Positions 41,694 through 52,579 are shown, counted from the stretch's first letter. The stretch is DNA of 64,000 nucleotides from Amycolatopsis sp. MtRt-6 (GCF_017308975.1 NZ_JADWPD010000024.1:62001-126000); one strand, 5' to 3'. The notes: generated from the letters alone by a model not told the origin. Program-made: numbers and translations.

Positions 41694-41738
41694 CGGACTC
41701 CCACCTGCCGCCGCCGGAAAAGAGCTGTTCCCGCGCGC

Positions 41739-41764
41739 GTACCCGCTGCCGGGCGCGGCTACAC
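41739..41764 (-). promoter_or_regulatory. SigB/SigF-type promoter of ctaD
   Basis: GTGT (41761-41764), 16 bp, GGGTAC (41739-41744) on the minus strand, 45 bp before the ATG at 41693. Confidence 0.55.
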
Positions 41765-41778
41765 GCGCGGGACGTGAA

Positions 41779-42954
41779 TCATTCGCCCGGGTGCAGGACC
41801 GCGCGCAGGCAGTCGTCCTTCTTGTGCTTGAACAGGTCGTAGGCCCGCGGCCCCTCGGCCAGCGGCATGCGGTGGGTGGTCAGGTGGCCGGTCGGCAGCT
41901 CGCCGCGGGCCATCCGGTCGAGCAGCATCGGTACGTACCGCTGGCCGTGCTGCTGGGCGCCGCGCACGGTGAGGCCCTTGTTGATCACCGCGCCGAGCGG
42001 GAACTTGTCGACGACACCCGCGAAGACGCCGAGGACGAACACCGTGCCGCCCTTGCGGCAGGCGTAGATGGCTTCGCGGACGGCGTCCGGCCGGTCGGTC
42101 TCCAGCCGCAGCTGCTGCTTGACCTGGTCGTACGCGTGGTGAGCGCCGGCGCTGTGGGCTTCCATGCCGACGGCTTCGATGCAGACGTCCGGCCCGCGGC
42201 CGCCGGTGCGCTCGCGCAGCTCGGCGCCGACGTCGGTGGCGGAGTAGTCGATCGTCTCCGACCCGATGTGCTGCTCGGTCATCCGCAGCCGGTAGCCGTA
42301 GCGGTCGATGGAGAACACCTGCTCGGCGCCGAGCAGCATGGCCGCCTTCGCCGCCATCTGCCCGACCGCGCCGCACCCCCACACGGCGACGACGTCACCC
42401 GGCTGGACCCCGCCGAGGTCGGCGCCCATCCAGCCGGTCGGGGCGGAGTCCGAAGCGAACAACGCGCTGTCGTCGTCGAGGCCCTCGGGCACTCCGAAGG
42501 CGCCGTAGTCGGCGAACGGGACGCGCACGTACTCGGCGTGGCTGCCGCGGAAGCCGCCCATGGCGTGCGAGTAGCCGAAGATGCCGCCGGGTTCGTAGCC
42601 GAACAGCGCCGCGCCGATGCCCGGGTTGGTGTTGCTGTTGTCGCACAGCGACCACAGGTCGTGGGCGCAGTACCAGCAGCGGCCGCAGCCGATGAACGAG
42701 CAGACGACCACCCGGTCGCCCACCTTGTGCTCGCGGACCTGCGAGCCGACCTCGACGACCTCGCCGAGGAACTCGTGGCCGAGCACGTCGCCGGCCTGCA
42801 TCGCCGGGATGTACCCGCCGATGAGGTGCAGGTCGGACCCGCAGGTCGTGGTCGCGGTGACCTTGAGGAGGATGTCCTGCTCGTTGCGGATCTCCGGGTC
42901 GGGGACGGTTTCCACGGAAAGCTTGTTCACGCCTTCCCAGCACAGTGCCTTCAC
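41779..42954 (-). CDS. Zinc-dependent alcohol dehydrogenase (second copy)
   Basis: A 391-residue MDR enzyme starting at GTG 42954 (VKALCWEGVNKLSVETVPDP), overlapping the previous stop as GTGA. Catalytic zinc: CGSDLHLIGG and LGHEFLGEVVEVG; structural zinc: CGRCWYCAHDLWSLC; cofactor site: VVAVWGCGAVGQMAAKAAMLLGA. The insert GYEPGGIFGYSHAMGGFRGSHAEYVRVPFADYG is shared with the copy at 29836. This branch is often annotated as glutathione-independent formaldehyde dehydrogenase-like. Unlike the first copy it is intact. Confidence 0.9.
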   Translation of the reverse strand: MKALCWEGVNKLSVETVPDPEIRNEQDILLKVTATTTCGSDLHLIGGYIPAMQAGDVLGHEFLGEVVEVGSQVREHKVGDRVVVCSFIGCGRCWYCAHDLWSLCDNSNTNPGIGAALFGYEPGGIFGYSHAMGGFRGSHAEYVRVPFADYGAFGVPEGLDDDSALFASDSAPTGWMGADLGGVQPGDVVAVWGCGAVGQMAAKAAMLLGAEQVFSIDRYGYRLRMTEQHIGSETIDYSATDVGAELRERTGGRGPDVCIEAVGMEAHSAGAHHAYDQVKQQLRLETDRPDAVREAIYACRKGGTVFVLGVFAGVVDKFPLGAVINKGLTVRGAQQHGQRYVPMLLDRMARGELPTGHLTTHRMPLAEGPRAYDLFKHKKDDCLRAVLHPGE

Positions 42955-43385
42955 AGCCGTCCCTCCCCGCCCGCGCGCCGCGTCGCCAGCCGGACGAGCA
43001 TTCCGCCCGGCGTCGGCCGCCCGGTCGTCGGCGCGTCCGTGCGGATGACTTCGCCGGTCTCCAGCAGGGACTTGACGTCCCGGAGGGCGCTGCGGACGGG
43101 CTGCCGCGGGTCGCGGCCGGCCAGCCGCCCCACGACGCCGGACGCCGGCTGCCGTGGCCGGGCCGCCAGTTCGGTGCCGCGGCCGCCGGGGGCGGGCCGC
43201 ACCCGCGTCTCGGCGTCTTCGGCGAGTTCCGCGAAGGCCTCCCGCAACCGCGGGTCGTTCTCGACCTCGTCCGGGGGCAGGTTGACGGTCACGCCGAGCC
43301 AGCGGTCCGGCGCCGGCGACTTCCGCCGCGCCGCGGCGGTGCCCGCCGCGATCCCCGCCACCGCGAGTGCAATCGGCCATTTCAT
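42951..43385 (-). CDS. Uncharacterised protein, partner of the second alcohol dehydrogenase
   Basis: A 144-residue protein starting MKWPIALAVAGIAAGTAAARRKSPAPDRWLGVTVNLPPDEVENDPRL at ATG 43385. One N-terminal hydrophobic helix precedes a charged domain (EDAETRVRPAPGGRGTELAARPRQPASG). It is coupled to the dehydrogenase by a 4-bp overlap. Similar small genes precede such dehydrogenases in other actinomycetes; the function is unknown to me. Confidence 0.65.
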   Translation of the reverse strand: MKWPIALAVAGIAAGTAAARRKSPAPDRWLGVTVNLPPDEVENDPRLREAFAELAEDAETRVRPAPGGRGTELAARPRQPASGVVGRLAGRDPRQPVRSALRDVKSLLETGEVIRTDAPTTGRPTPGGMLVRLATRRAGGEGRL

Positions 43386-43497
43386 GCCGGGGTCCTCTCT
43401 TCGATGTCACGGTCCGGTCCGGGCTTCCCGGATCGCGGCCGGACACACCCGGGATCGCCGGTGGAGTACCTGCAACCGGAGTGAGACCCGATCCGGG

Positions 43498-43522
43498 GAT
43501 TGACACCGGTTCCGCCGGGTAT
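43498..43522 (+). promoter_or_regulatory. SigB/SigF-type promoter of the DUF4383 gene
   Basis: GATT (43498-43501), 15 bp, GGGTAT (43517-43522), 77 bp before the ATG at 43600. Confidence 0.5.
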
Positions 43523-43599
43523 GCCGTCCGGCGTAGCGCCGTCCACCGGCCGGGCCACGTGGCTTCCGGCCGCGGCGCGATCGCCGAAAGGAAACCGCC

Positions 43600-44079
43600 A
43601 TGTCCACCGCCACCCACACCCGCACCCGGACACCCGTGCAGGTCGCCGCCGCGGTCGTCGCGGTCGTGTTCCTGCTCGTCGGCGTGCTCGGCTTCGTCCC
43701 GGGCATCACGACGGACTACGACCAGCTGAGCTTCGCCGGCCACGACTCGATGGCCATGCTGCTCGGCGTGTTCATGGTCTCGGTGCTGCACAACATCGTC
43801 CACCTGCTGTTCGGCGTCGCGGGCCTCGCGTCGGCCCGCACTCCGCGCGGCGCCCGGCTGTTCCTCGTCGCCGGCGGGGCCGTGTACCTGGTGCTGTGGC
43901 TCTACGGGCTGCTGATCGACCACGGCAGCGACGCGAACTTCGTGCCCGTGAACACCGCGGACAACTGGCTGCACCTGGGCCTGGGCGTCGGCATGATCGC
44001 CCTCGGCCTGCTGACCGCCCGTGCGGGCCGCACCGCCGGTCCGGGGCCGCACGCCACCCGGGGCCCCGGCCTCGGCTGA
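43600..44079 (+). CDS. DUF4383 membrane protein
   Basis: A 159-residue protein with four hydrophobic helices, starting MSTATHTRTRTPVQVAAAVVAVVFLLVGVLGFVPGI at ATG 43600 behind GAAAGGAAA. SVLHNIVHLLFGVAGL in the second helix and ADNWLHLGLGVGMIALG in the last are the DUF4383 signature. Function unknown; the family often appears with stress genes. Confidence 0.88.
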   Translation: MSTATHTRTRTPVQVAAAVVAVVFLLVGVLGFVPGITTDYDQLSFAGHDSMAMLLGVFMVSVLHNIVHLLFGVAGLASARTPRGARLFLVAGGAVYLVLWLYGLLIDHGSDANFVPVNTADNWLHLGLGVGMIALGLLTARAGRTAGPGPHATRGPGLG

Positions 44080-44109
44080 CGCCGGCCACCACGCGCGGCG
44101 TGGTCACCT

Positions 44110-44149
44110 GGGACGTCGGCGGCTGCTCCCCATGGCCCGCCGACGTCCC
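44110..44149. terminator. Hairpin between DUF4383 and glgX
   Basis: Perfect 13-base arms (GGGACGTCGGCGG at 44110-44122 and its complement at 44137-44149) with a 14-base loop, between two convergent genes. Confidence 0.7.
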
Positions 44150-44237
44150 GTGCCGTGTCAGCGGGTTTCGATGATCCGCTTGAACTCGGTGGCTGGGTCG
44201 CCTGCCGCCGCGACCCGGCTACCCCGCACGGCCGGTG

Positions 44238-46421
<2,184 letters not shown>

Positions 46422-46456
46422 TGGGCCTCCAGAGATGCGAGTGATCTCCGGCCGGG

Positions 46457-46482
46457 ATACCCAGCCGGGGGAGCACGGACAC
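46457..46482 (-). promoter_or_regulatory. SigB/SigF-type promoter of glgX
   Basis: GTGT (46479-46482), 16 bp, GGGTAT (46457-46462) on the minus strand, 35 bp before the GTG at 46421. Confidence 0.55.
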
Positions 46483-46560
46483 CGTGACGTCGCCCTCTCA
46501 CCCGGACGCACCACCCGGCGCGGGATCGCTGCGTGTTCAACGGTCCCGCGCCGGCGCGTG

Positions 46561-47427
46561 TCACGTCAGCTTGTTCTTGACTTCCTTGGCCTTGCCCTTG
46601 GCGGTGCCCTTCGCGTCCTGCAGCGGCGCGTACGTGCCGTACAGGGCGGGGTCGGGCTTCGGCGCGGTGCCGGGACCGCCGAGGGGTTCGGGGTCCATCA
46701 GGTACTCGATGCCGGCGTCGGTGGTCCAGCTGGTCCCCTTGGCGCCGTCGGGGCCGTCGGAGAGATGCCAGATCGTCTTGTTGTGGTCCTGGTTCTCTTC
46801 GTCGAACAGGGCGCTGGGGGCGATGTCGCCTTCGAGGCCGTCGGCCTTGAGCTCTTCGATCGCGGCCAGCCACTGCTTCTGGTGGACGGTGTCGCGGGCG
46901 AGGTTGAACTGGAGCATCGCCTTGACACCCGGGTCGTCGGTCATGTTGTACAGCCGCGCGGTCTGCAGCCGGCCCTGGGCTTCGGCGGCGGCGTTGGCCT
47001 GGAAGTCGGCGAGCAGGTTGCCGGAGGCGACGATGTACTTGCCGTTCCAGGGGTAGCCGTTGCTGTCGGCCGGGAGCGCCCCGCCGCCGCCGACGATCGC
47101 CTGCTGGACGTCCATCCCGCCGATCGTCGCGGCCATCACCGGGTCCTTGACGGCTTCGGCCGTGACGGTCGCGGGTGCGCCTTCGAGCAGGCGGGCGACC
47201 ATGGTGGCGAGCATTTCGACGTGGCCGATCTCTTCGGTCGCGGTGTCCATGATCAGGTCTTTGTACTTGCCTTCGATGCGGCAGTTCCAGCCCTGGAACA
47301 GGTACTGCATCGTCACGGTCATCTCGCCGAACGCGCCGCCGATGAGTTCCTGGAGCTTGCGGGCGTAGACGGCGTCCGGCTTTTCGGGCTTGGCTTCGAA
47401 CTGCAGCAGCTTCGTGTGACGGAACAC
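46561..47427 (-). CDS. Manganese catalase
   Basis: A 288-residue non-haem catalase starting at GTG 47427 (VFRHTKLLQFEAKPEKPDAVYARKLQELIGG) behind GGAGGG. The dimanganese site residues lie in ELIGGAFGEMTVTMQYLFQGWN, DTATEEIGHVEMLATMVARLL, and ARDTVHQKQWLAAIEEL. It removes hydrogen peroxide in the cytoplasm. The C-terminal tail (KGTAKGKAKEVKNKLT) is Lys-rich. A SigB-type promoter lies 42 bp upstream. Confidence 0.93.
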   Translation of the reverse strand: MFRHTKLLQFEAKPEKPDAVYARKLQELIGGAFGEMTVTMQYLFQGWNCRIEGKYKDLIMDTATEEIGHVEMLATMVARLLEGAPATVTAEAVKDPVMAATIGGMDVQQAIVGGGGALPADSNGYPWNGKYIVASGNLLADFQANAAAEAQGRLQTARLYNMTDDPGVKAMLQFNLARDTVHQKQWLAAIEELKADGLEGDIAPSALFDEENQDHNKTIWHLSDGPDGAKGTSWTTDAGIEYLMDPEPLGGPGTAPKPDPALYGTYAPLQDAKGTAKGKAKEVKNKLT

Positions 47428-47469
47428 GAGAATTTCCCTCCGTCGTCCGGGGTGGCGGTCGGAGGGGGC

Positions 47470-47494
47470 TTTCCCGGTTAGCGGAGGGTTAACC
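47470..47494 (-). promoter_or_regulatory. SigB/SigF-type promoter of the manganese catalase gene
   Basis: GGTT (47491-47494), 15 bp, GGGAAA (47470-47475) on the minus strand, 42 bp before the GTG at 47427. GGGAAA is accepted in the Bacillus SigB consensus. Confidence 0.5.
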
Positions 47495-47600
47495 ACGGCG
47501 ATTCCGCACGCGCGCCCGGGCCGGGACGGCGGAGGATCGACAACGCCACCGTCGCTGTGGTAGTTGAACGCGGAACGTTCGATGGCGAGTGGAGCGATAC

Positions 47601-47822
47601 GTGAGCGATCACCGGGAGCGGGTCCCGACCTGCCGGCGGTACCAGTGCGACGAGCCGGCCCTCTGGCGGAGGATGTGCGCGGCGCACTGGGCTCGCTGGC
47701 AGAACGGGACCGACCCGCTCGACCAGCCGGGCGACGACGGCGAATCCCCGGGTCCCCGGGTGTGGCAGCCCCCGTTGCGGGAGAACAGCGTTTCGCAGCG
47801 GAAGCCCGGCCGTCCGCTGTGA
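47601..47822 (+). CDS. Small Cys/His protein
   Basis: A 73-residue protein starting at GTG 47601 (VSDHRERVPTCRRYQCDEPALWRRMCAAHWARW), with GGAG 6 bp upstream; GTG 47589 is an alternative. The C-x5-C, then C-x2-H pattern suggests one bound zinc. The C-terminal half is Pro/Gly-rich. I know no family. It ends 3 bp before a strong hairpin. Confidence 0.5.
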   Translation: MSDHRERVPTCRRYQCDEPALWRRMCAAHWARWQNGTDPLDQPGDDGESPGPRVWQPPLRENSVSQRKPGRPL

Positions 47823-47825
47823 CAA

Positions 47826-47858
47826 CGGCGGGGAGCCCCACCCGGGGACTCCCCGCCG
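47826..47858. terminator. Bidirectional hairpin terminator
   Basis: Perfect 10-base arms (CGGCGGGGAG at 47826-47835 and its complement at 47849-47858); the loop contains a further CCCC/GGGG pairing. It lies between two convergent genes. Confidence 0.7.
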
Positions 47859-47867
47859 CGTGGTGGT

Positions 47868-48725
47868 TCAGCGCGTGCCGGCGACCTCGGCCACGGTCAC
47901 GCCGATCGGCGTGCTCGGCCGGCCGATGAGGGCGCGGAGGTCGCCCGTGGTCTCGGCGAGCAGGCCGTCCTTGATGCCGGCGTCGATCCCCACGAGCATG
48001 CCGACGACCGGCTCCGGCAGGCCTGCCTGCGCGAGCACCTTGGCGTGCTCGTCGGCCGGCAGGTCGGCGTAGGTGATCTCGCGGCCGGTGGCCTTGCCGA
48101 TCTCGGCGGCGAGTTCCGCGTTCGACCACGCGACGTCCCCGGCGAGCTCGTAGACCTTGCCTTCGTGGCCCTCGCCGGTCAGCACGGCGACCGCGGCCGC
48201 GGCGTAGTCGGCGCGGGTGGCGCTGGCGACCCGGCCGTCACCGGCGCTGCCGGCGAAGCTGCCGGTGGCGACGGCCTGCTTGATCGTCTCGAGGTAGTTC
48301 TCGTTGTACCAGTTGTTGCGCAGGATCGTGGCGGTCAGGCCGGACGCCTGGATCAGCTCCTCGGTCGCCTTGTGCTCGGGGGCCAGCACGAGCGCCGACG
48401 TCGTAGCCCGCGGGGCGCTCGTGTAGACGAGGTGGCCGGCACCGGCCTGCTTGGCCGCGTCGACGACCGCCTGGTGCTGGGCGACGCGCTGGCCGACCGC
48501 ACTGCTGGAGACCAGCAGCACCTTGTCGGCGCCCTTGAACGCGGTGACCAGGCTTTCGGGATCGGCGTAGTCCGCGCGGCGGACCTCGACCCCGCGTTCG
48601 GCCAGGCCGGCCGCCTTCTCCGGGGTGCGCACCGCGGCGACGACCTGGTCGGCGGGCAGCTTCTCGAGCAGGCCTTCGACGACGAGCTTGCCGAGGTGGC
48701 CGGTGGCGCCGGTGACGACGATCAT
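47868..48725 (-). CDS. NAD(P)H quinone oxidoreductase, QorB/NmrA type SDR
   Basis: A 285-residue atypical SDR starting MIVVTGATGHLGKLVVEGLLEK at ATG 48725 behind AAGGAG. The cofactor motif is TGATGHLG; GADKVLLVSSSAVGQRVAQHQAVVDAAKQAG and ILRNNWYNENYLETIKQAVATGSFAGSAGDGRVASATRADYAAAA match E. coli QorB (YtfG). Such enzymes reduce quinones or sense NADPH. It diverges from an HxlR regulator, the usual partner of this family. Confidence 0.88.
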   Translation of the reverse strand: MIVVTGATGHLGKLVVEGLLEKLPADQVVAAVRTPEKAAGLAERGVEVRRADYADPESLVTAFKGADKVLLVSSSAVGQRVAQHQAVVDAAKQAGAGHLVYTSAPRATTSALVLAPEHKATEELIQASGLTATILRNNWYNENYLETIKQAVATGSFAGSAGDGRVASATRADYAAAAVAVLTGEGHEGKVYELAGDVAWSNAELAAEIGKATGREITYADLPADEHAKVLAQAGLPEPVVGMLVGIDAGIKDGLLAETTGDLRALIGRPSTPIGVTVAEVAGTR

Positions 48726-48766
48726 GAGAACTCCTTGAAGGTTCAAGTACCTAGTCCTTGGAGGAT

Positions 48767-48787
48767 GTACTAACTTTTAGAAAGTAC
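48767..48787. promoter_or_regulatory. Candidate HxlR operator
   Basis: GTACT-N11-AGTAC lies between the divergent QorB-like and HxlR genes in an AT-rich stretch; a further AGTAC is at 48746-48750. HxlR-family regulators bind such TACT/AGTA repeats. Confidence 0.45.
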
Positions 48788-48845
48788 CAACTCATTGTTA
48801 GTGCCGTCACATCCATTGTGCAAACTCTCAGGTAGTATCGATGGG

Positions 48846-49247
48846 GTGGATGGACAAGCTGACGCCGAGCACGAGGCCCTGGTCGCCGACGTGTTCAGTG
48901 CCGCGTGCGCGTCCCGTTCCGTGCTGGAGCACGTGACCGGCCGCTGGGGTGTGCTGGCGCTCGTCGCGCTCAACGACGGCGTGTTCCGGTTCAACGCCCT
49001 GCGCCGCCGGGTGCAGGGCGTCAGCGAAAAGATGCTCGCCCAGACGCTGCAGGCGCTCGAGCGCGACGGCTTCGTGCACCGCGAAGCGCGGCCGACGATC
49101 CCGCCGCACGTGGAATACAGCCTCACGCCCGCCGGGGAGCTGGTGGCGCAGCGGTTGCTGGGGTTGATCGAGGTGCTCGAAGCTGCCGTGCCCGACGTGT
49201 TGGCGGCCCAGGCGCGCTACGACGCCGCCAAAGCCGCGGGCGGGTGA
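48846..49247 (+). CDS. HxlR family regulator
   Basis: A 133-residue winged helix starting at GTG 48846 (VDGQADAEHEALVADVFSAACASRSVLEHVTGRWGVLALVAL). The single Cys ahead of the HTH, FNALRRRVQGVSEKMLAQTLQALERDGFVHREARPTIPPHVEYSLTPAGE, is the HxlR pattern; a Cys there often senses quinones or electrophiles. It should control the divergent QorB-like gene. Confidence 0.88.
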   Translation: MDGQADAEHEALVADVFSAACASRSVLEHVTGRWGVLALVALNDGVFRFNALRRRVQGVSEKMLAQTLQALERDGFVHREARPTIPPHVEYSLTPAGELVAQRLLGLIEVLEAAVPDVLAAQARYDAAKAAGG

Positions 49248-49356
49248 CAGCCGTTTCGCTGTCCGGCTGAAACCCTTGCGGCGCAAGGCGATCTCGAAAG
49301 CGTCGAAAAAATCGGACGCCGGAAGCGGCCGTTGCGCCGGGGTTTCCCGAGGGTTA

Positions 49357-49370
49357 TGTTAGCGCTCACA
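49357..49370. promoter_or_regulatory. LacI-family operator upstream of the arabinofuranosidase gene
   Basis: TGTTAGC-GCTCACA matches the TGTTAGCGCTAACA-type palindrome (6 of 7 arm positions) seen upstream of actinomycete glycoside hydrolase genes. It lies 114 bp before the ATG at 49485 and differs from the CGAACCGGTTCG site of the local LacI gene. Confidence 0.5.
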
Positions 49371-49484
49371 ATCACTCCGCTTGTGCCGTTCCGGTGGGTC
49401 GGTGATCGAGGAGGAGGGTGGCACCGTCGCCGGCCCGCGCCCCTGTCGATTCGACGATTTCCGTACCCCAGCGGGAGATCACCC

Positions 49485-51041
49485 ATGGCACGACAGCCGA
49501 GAAACGCCCGCCCACGCACCCTCGCGGCAGCCCTGATCGCCGCCGGCACGCTCGTCACCGGCCTCGTCGCCGGCGGCGGGACGTCCCAGGCGGCCACCCA
49601 GGGGCCGTGCGACATCTACGCGGCCGGCGGCACGCCGTGCGTGGCCGCGCACTCCACGACCCGGGCCCTGTACGGCGCCTACACCGGTCCGCTGTACCAA
49701 GTCCGGCGCGCGTCCGACAACGCCACCCGCGACATCGCGCCCTTGGCCGCGGGCGGCGTGGCCGACGCCGCGGCGCAGGATGCGTTCTGCGCGGGCACCA
49801 CCTGCCTCATCACGGTCATCTACGACCAGTCCGGCCGGAACAACCGCCTCACCCAGGCGCCGCCGGGCGGGTTCCCGGGGCCGGCCCCGGGCGGGTACGA
49901 CAACCTCGCCAACGCGACCGCGGCCCCGATCACCGTCGGCGGCCGCAAGGCCTACGGCGTCTACGTCGCTCCCGGCACCGGTTATCGCAACAACAACGCC
50001 ACCGGCACGGCGACGGGTGACCAGCCGCAAGGCATGTACGCCATCCTCGACGGCACGCACTACAACGACGGCTGCTGCTTCGACTACGGCAACGCCGAGC
50101 GCAACAGCCTGAACAACGGCAACGGCACCATGGAAGCCATCTACTTCGGCAACAACAAGGCCTGGGGCTACGGGGCGGGCAACGGCCCGTGGATCATGGC
50201 CGATCTCGAGAACGGCCTGTTCTCCGGCGTCAACCAGCGCTACAACGCCAATGACCCGAGCATCAGCCACCGCTTCCTGACCGCGATCGTCAAGGGTGGC
50301 CCGAACCGGTGGGCCATCCGCGGCGGCAACGCCCAGTCCGGTGGCGTGTCGACCTTCTACGACGGGGTGCGCCCGAACGTGGCGGGCTACCACCCGATGA
50401 AGAAGGAAGGGGCCATCATCCTGGGCATCGGCGGTGACAACAGCGTCAGCGGCCGCGGCACGTTCTACGAAGGCGTGATGACGTCCGGCTATCCGTCGGA
50501 CGCCACGGAGAACGCCGTGCAGGCCAACATCACCGCGGCCGGCTACGCGACGAGTTCCGCGGGCACCGGCCTGGCTCCGGGCACGTCGGTCTCGCTGCGC
50601 GCCACCACCCCCGGCTACACCGACCGCTATCTCCACCACACGGGATCCACAGTGGACACAGCGGTCACCGGCAACGGCAGTTCGGCCACGGAGAAGGGCA
50701 ACGCCTCCTGGACCGTCCGAACCGGACTCGGCAGCAGCTCGTGCGTGTCGTTCGAGTCGAAGAACGTCCCCGGCCAGTACCTGCGGCACCAGAACTACCG
50801 CATGTACCTGCAGGCCAACGACGGGAGCGCGCTGTTCGCCCAGGACGCGACGTTCTGCCCGGAGGCCGGCCGCAACGGCCAGGGCGCCTCGCTCAGATCG
50901 CTCAACTTCGCCGACCGGTACGTCCGCCACTACGACAACATCGTCTACATCGCCGCCAACGGCGGGTCGAACACGTTCGACAGCGCCAATGCCTACGGCG
51001 ACGACGTGAGCTGGCTCGTCAGTTCACCCTGGGCTTCCTGA
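49485..51041 (+). CDS. abfB: Secreted alpha-L-arabinofuranosidase B (GH54 + CBM42)
   Basis: A 518-residue exported enzyme starting at ATG 49485 (MARQPRNARPRTLAAALIAAGTLV), signal peptide ending near TSQAAT. The GH54 catalytic domain (GPCDIYAAGGTPCVAAHSTTRALY onward) has the nucleophile Glu in GTMEAIYFGNN, the acid/base Asp in ILGIGGDNS and the vicinal disulfide CC in NDGCCFDYGN. From about residue 365 a CBM42 domain (VSLRATTPGYTDRYLHH, GQYLRHQNYRMYLQ, DRYVRHYDNIVYI) binds arabinose side chains. It removes arabinose from arabinoxylan and arabinan outside the cell. Confidence 0.92.
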   Translation: MARQPRNARPRTLAAALIAAGTLVTGLVAGGGTSQAATQGPCDIYAAGGTPCVAAHSTTRALYGAYTGPLYQVRRASDNATRDIAPLAAGGVADAAAQDAFCAGTTCLITVIYDQSGRNNRLTQAPPGGFPGPAPGGYDNLANATAAPITVGGRKAYGVYVAPGTGYRNNNATGTATGDQPQGMYAILDGTHYNDGCCFDYGNAERNSLNNGNGTMEAIYFGNNKAWGYGAGNGPWIMADLENGLFSGVNQRYNANDPSISHRFLTAIVKGGPNRWAIRGGNAQSGGVSTFYDGVRPNVAGYHPMKKEGAIILGIGGDNSVSGRGTFYEGVMTSGYPSDATENAVQANITAAGYATSSAGTGLAPGTSVSLRATTPGYTDRYLHHTGSTVDTAVTGNGSSATEKGNASWTVRTGLGSSSCVSFESKNVPGQYLRHQNYRMYLQANDGSALFAQDATFCPEAGRNGQGASLRSLNFADRYVRHYDNIVYIAANGGSNTFDSANAYGDDVSWLVSSPWAS

Positions 51042-51049
51042 TCCGCCAC

Positions 51050-51085
51050 CGCTGTCCCGCGCTCCGTCCGGGGTGCGGGACAGCG
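51050..51085 (+). terminator. Hairpin terminator of abfB
   Basis: Perfect 11-base arms CGCTGTCCCGC (51050-51060) and GCGGGACAGCG (51075-51085), 14-base loop, 8 bp after the stop. Confidence 0.7.
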
Positions 51086-51302
51086 CTCTCTCGAACGGTC
51101 TTGTCGGGACGGTGAGGGCTGGGTTACGCTCGGTCGTGAGTGCTCCGGCGGAACTGCCGCCGGCGCTCGAACGTCTTTCCCCGCCGCAAATCCCCGGCGA
51201 GCGACCATTTCACCGTGTCCTTCGGCCTGTGCCGCCGCGCGCACGCACGGGTTTCGGCCGGTCGCCGCCGGGTGCACCGCTGCCCGTCGAAAGGACACCC
51301 GG

Positions 51303-52541
51303 ATGCGTCTCCGCCGAACCGCTGTGGTCCTGGCCGTTTCCGCGTCGCTGCTGAGCCCGGCGCTGGCGGAAGCCTCGCCGTCGGGCGGGGCGCCACCCGG
51401 GGTGGTCACCCTGACCGAGTCCGCGCTGCAGGGCGTGCACGGCACCGCCCCCGACGTCACCATCCGCAACGTGCTCACGGTGACCGCGACCGGGACGGCG
51501 CTGCGGGTGCGGCTGAGCAACCCCTTCGGCAGCACCGCGATGACCGTGCGGTCGGTGTGGGTCGGCAAGCAGCCGTCGACGAATTCGCCCGCGCTGGTGC
51601 CGGGGTCGAACCGGCGGGCCACGTTCGGCTTCCGGTACGCCGTGACGATCCCGCCCGGCGCGAGCGCGTGGACCGACCCGCTGCCGCTGTCGGTCCGGCG
51701 CGGCGACCACGTCGCCGTGAGCATCTACGCGCCGGGTGCGCCGATCAACGACCACACCTTCCCGCCGCCGGAGCAGTACACGCCGGGGTCGTTCACCTCG
51801 GCCGGGCCCGGCGACGCCGGCGCGGACGAGTCGGGGAGCGCGTACGGGGCCTTCGCGCCCGGCGTCCTGTGGTGGGCCGACGCGATCAGCGCCGTCTCGC
51901 CCGCGCGCGGCACGATCGTCGCCCTCGGCGACTCGATCACCGACGGCTACAACGCCTTCGGCGGCGGCCCGCGCTGGACCGACGTGCTCGCCGAACGCAT
52001 CGGGCAGCTCCCGCCGTCGCGGCGGCTGTCGGTGGCCAACGCCGGGATCAGCGGCAACACCGTCAGCGTCCAGCCGAACCCGTACGACCCCACCGGCCAG
52101 TGCTGCGGCCCGCCCGCGCCGCTGCGGCTCGACCGGGACGTGCTCTCGCTGCCCGGCGTGCGGTACGTCCTGCTGCTGGAGGGCACGAACGACCTGGGCG
52201 GCGGCGACAACGCGGCGCCGGCGCCGGCCGCGCAGGTCATCGACGCCATGCGCACCATCGCCCGGCGCGTGCACGCCACGGGCCGCCGGATCGTCGGCGC
52301 GACGGTCCTGCCGATGTGCAACGCGGCCGGCGGCCCGAAGGAGCAGGCGCGGCTCGCGGTGAACGAGTGGATCCGCACGTCGGGGACGTTCGACGCGGTG
52401 CTCGACTTCGACGCCGTACTGCGCGACCCGGCCGACCCGACGGTGATCCGCGCGGACTGGCGCTTCGACTGCTACCACCCGAACGCGGCAGGCGACCGCG
52501 TCCTGGGCGATTCGATCGACCTGAAGGTGTTCGCCCGCTGA
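51303..52541 (+). CDS. Secreted SGNH/GDSL hydrolase (esterase)
   Basis: A 412-residue exported protein starting MRLRRTAVVLAVSASLLSPALAEAS at ATG 51303. An N-terminal beta domain of about 190 residues precedes the SGNH domain: Ser in IVALGDSITDGY, Gly in NAGISGNTV, Asn in LEGTNDLGGGDN, and the Asp/His pair in DCYHPNAAGD. Enzymes of this layout remove acetyl or other ester groups from plant polysaccharides. Its location beside abfB fits this, though the substrate is inferred. Confidence 0.88.
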   Translation: MRLRRTAVVLAVSASLLSPALAEASPSGGAPPGVVTLTESALQGVHGTAPDVTIRNVLTVTATGTALRVRLSNPFGSTAMTVRSVWVGKQPSTNSPALVPGSNRRATFGFRYAVTIPPGASAWTDPLPLSVRRGDHVAVSIYAPGAPINDHTFPPPEQYTPGSFTSAGPGDAGADESGSAYGAFAPGVLWWADAISAVSPARGTIVALGDSITDGYNAFGGGPRWTDVLAERIGQLPPSRRLSVANAGISGNTVSVQPNPYDPTGQCCGPPAPLRLDRDVLSLPGVRYVLLLEGTNDLGGGDNAAPAPAAQVIDAMRTIARRVHATGRRIVGATVLPMCNAAGGPKEQARLAVNEWIRTSGTFDAVLDFDAVLRDPADPTVIRADWRFDCYHPNAAGDRVLGDSIDLKVFAR

Positions 52542-52579
52542 ACGCCGGCCGTCAGGTTTCCGTCGCCGAGAAGGTTCGT

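Noticed and set aside
43445..43470. A SigB-type promoter for the second dehydrogenase unit (GGGTGT with GGTA upstream).
   Set aside because: The -10 box lacks the A of GGGTA and the -35 lacks the T of GNNT; too weak beside the seven better sites.
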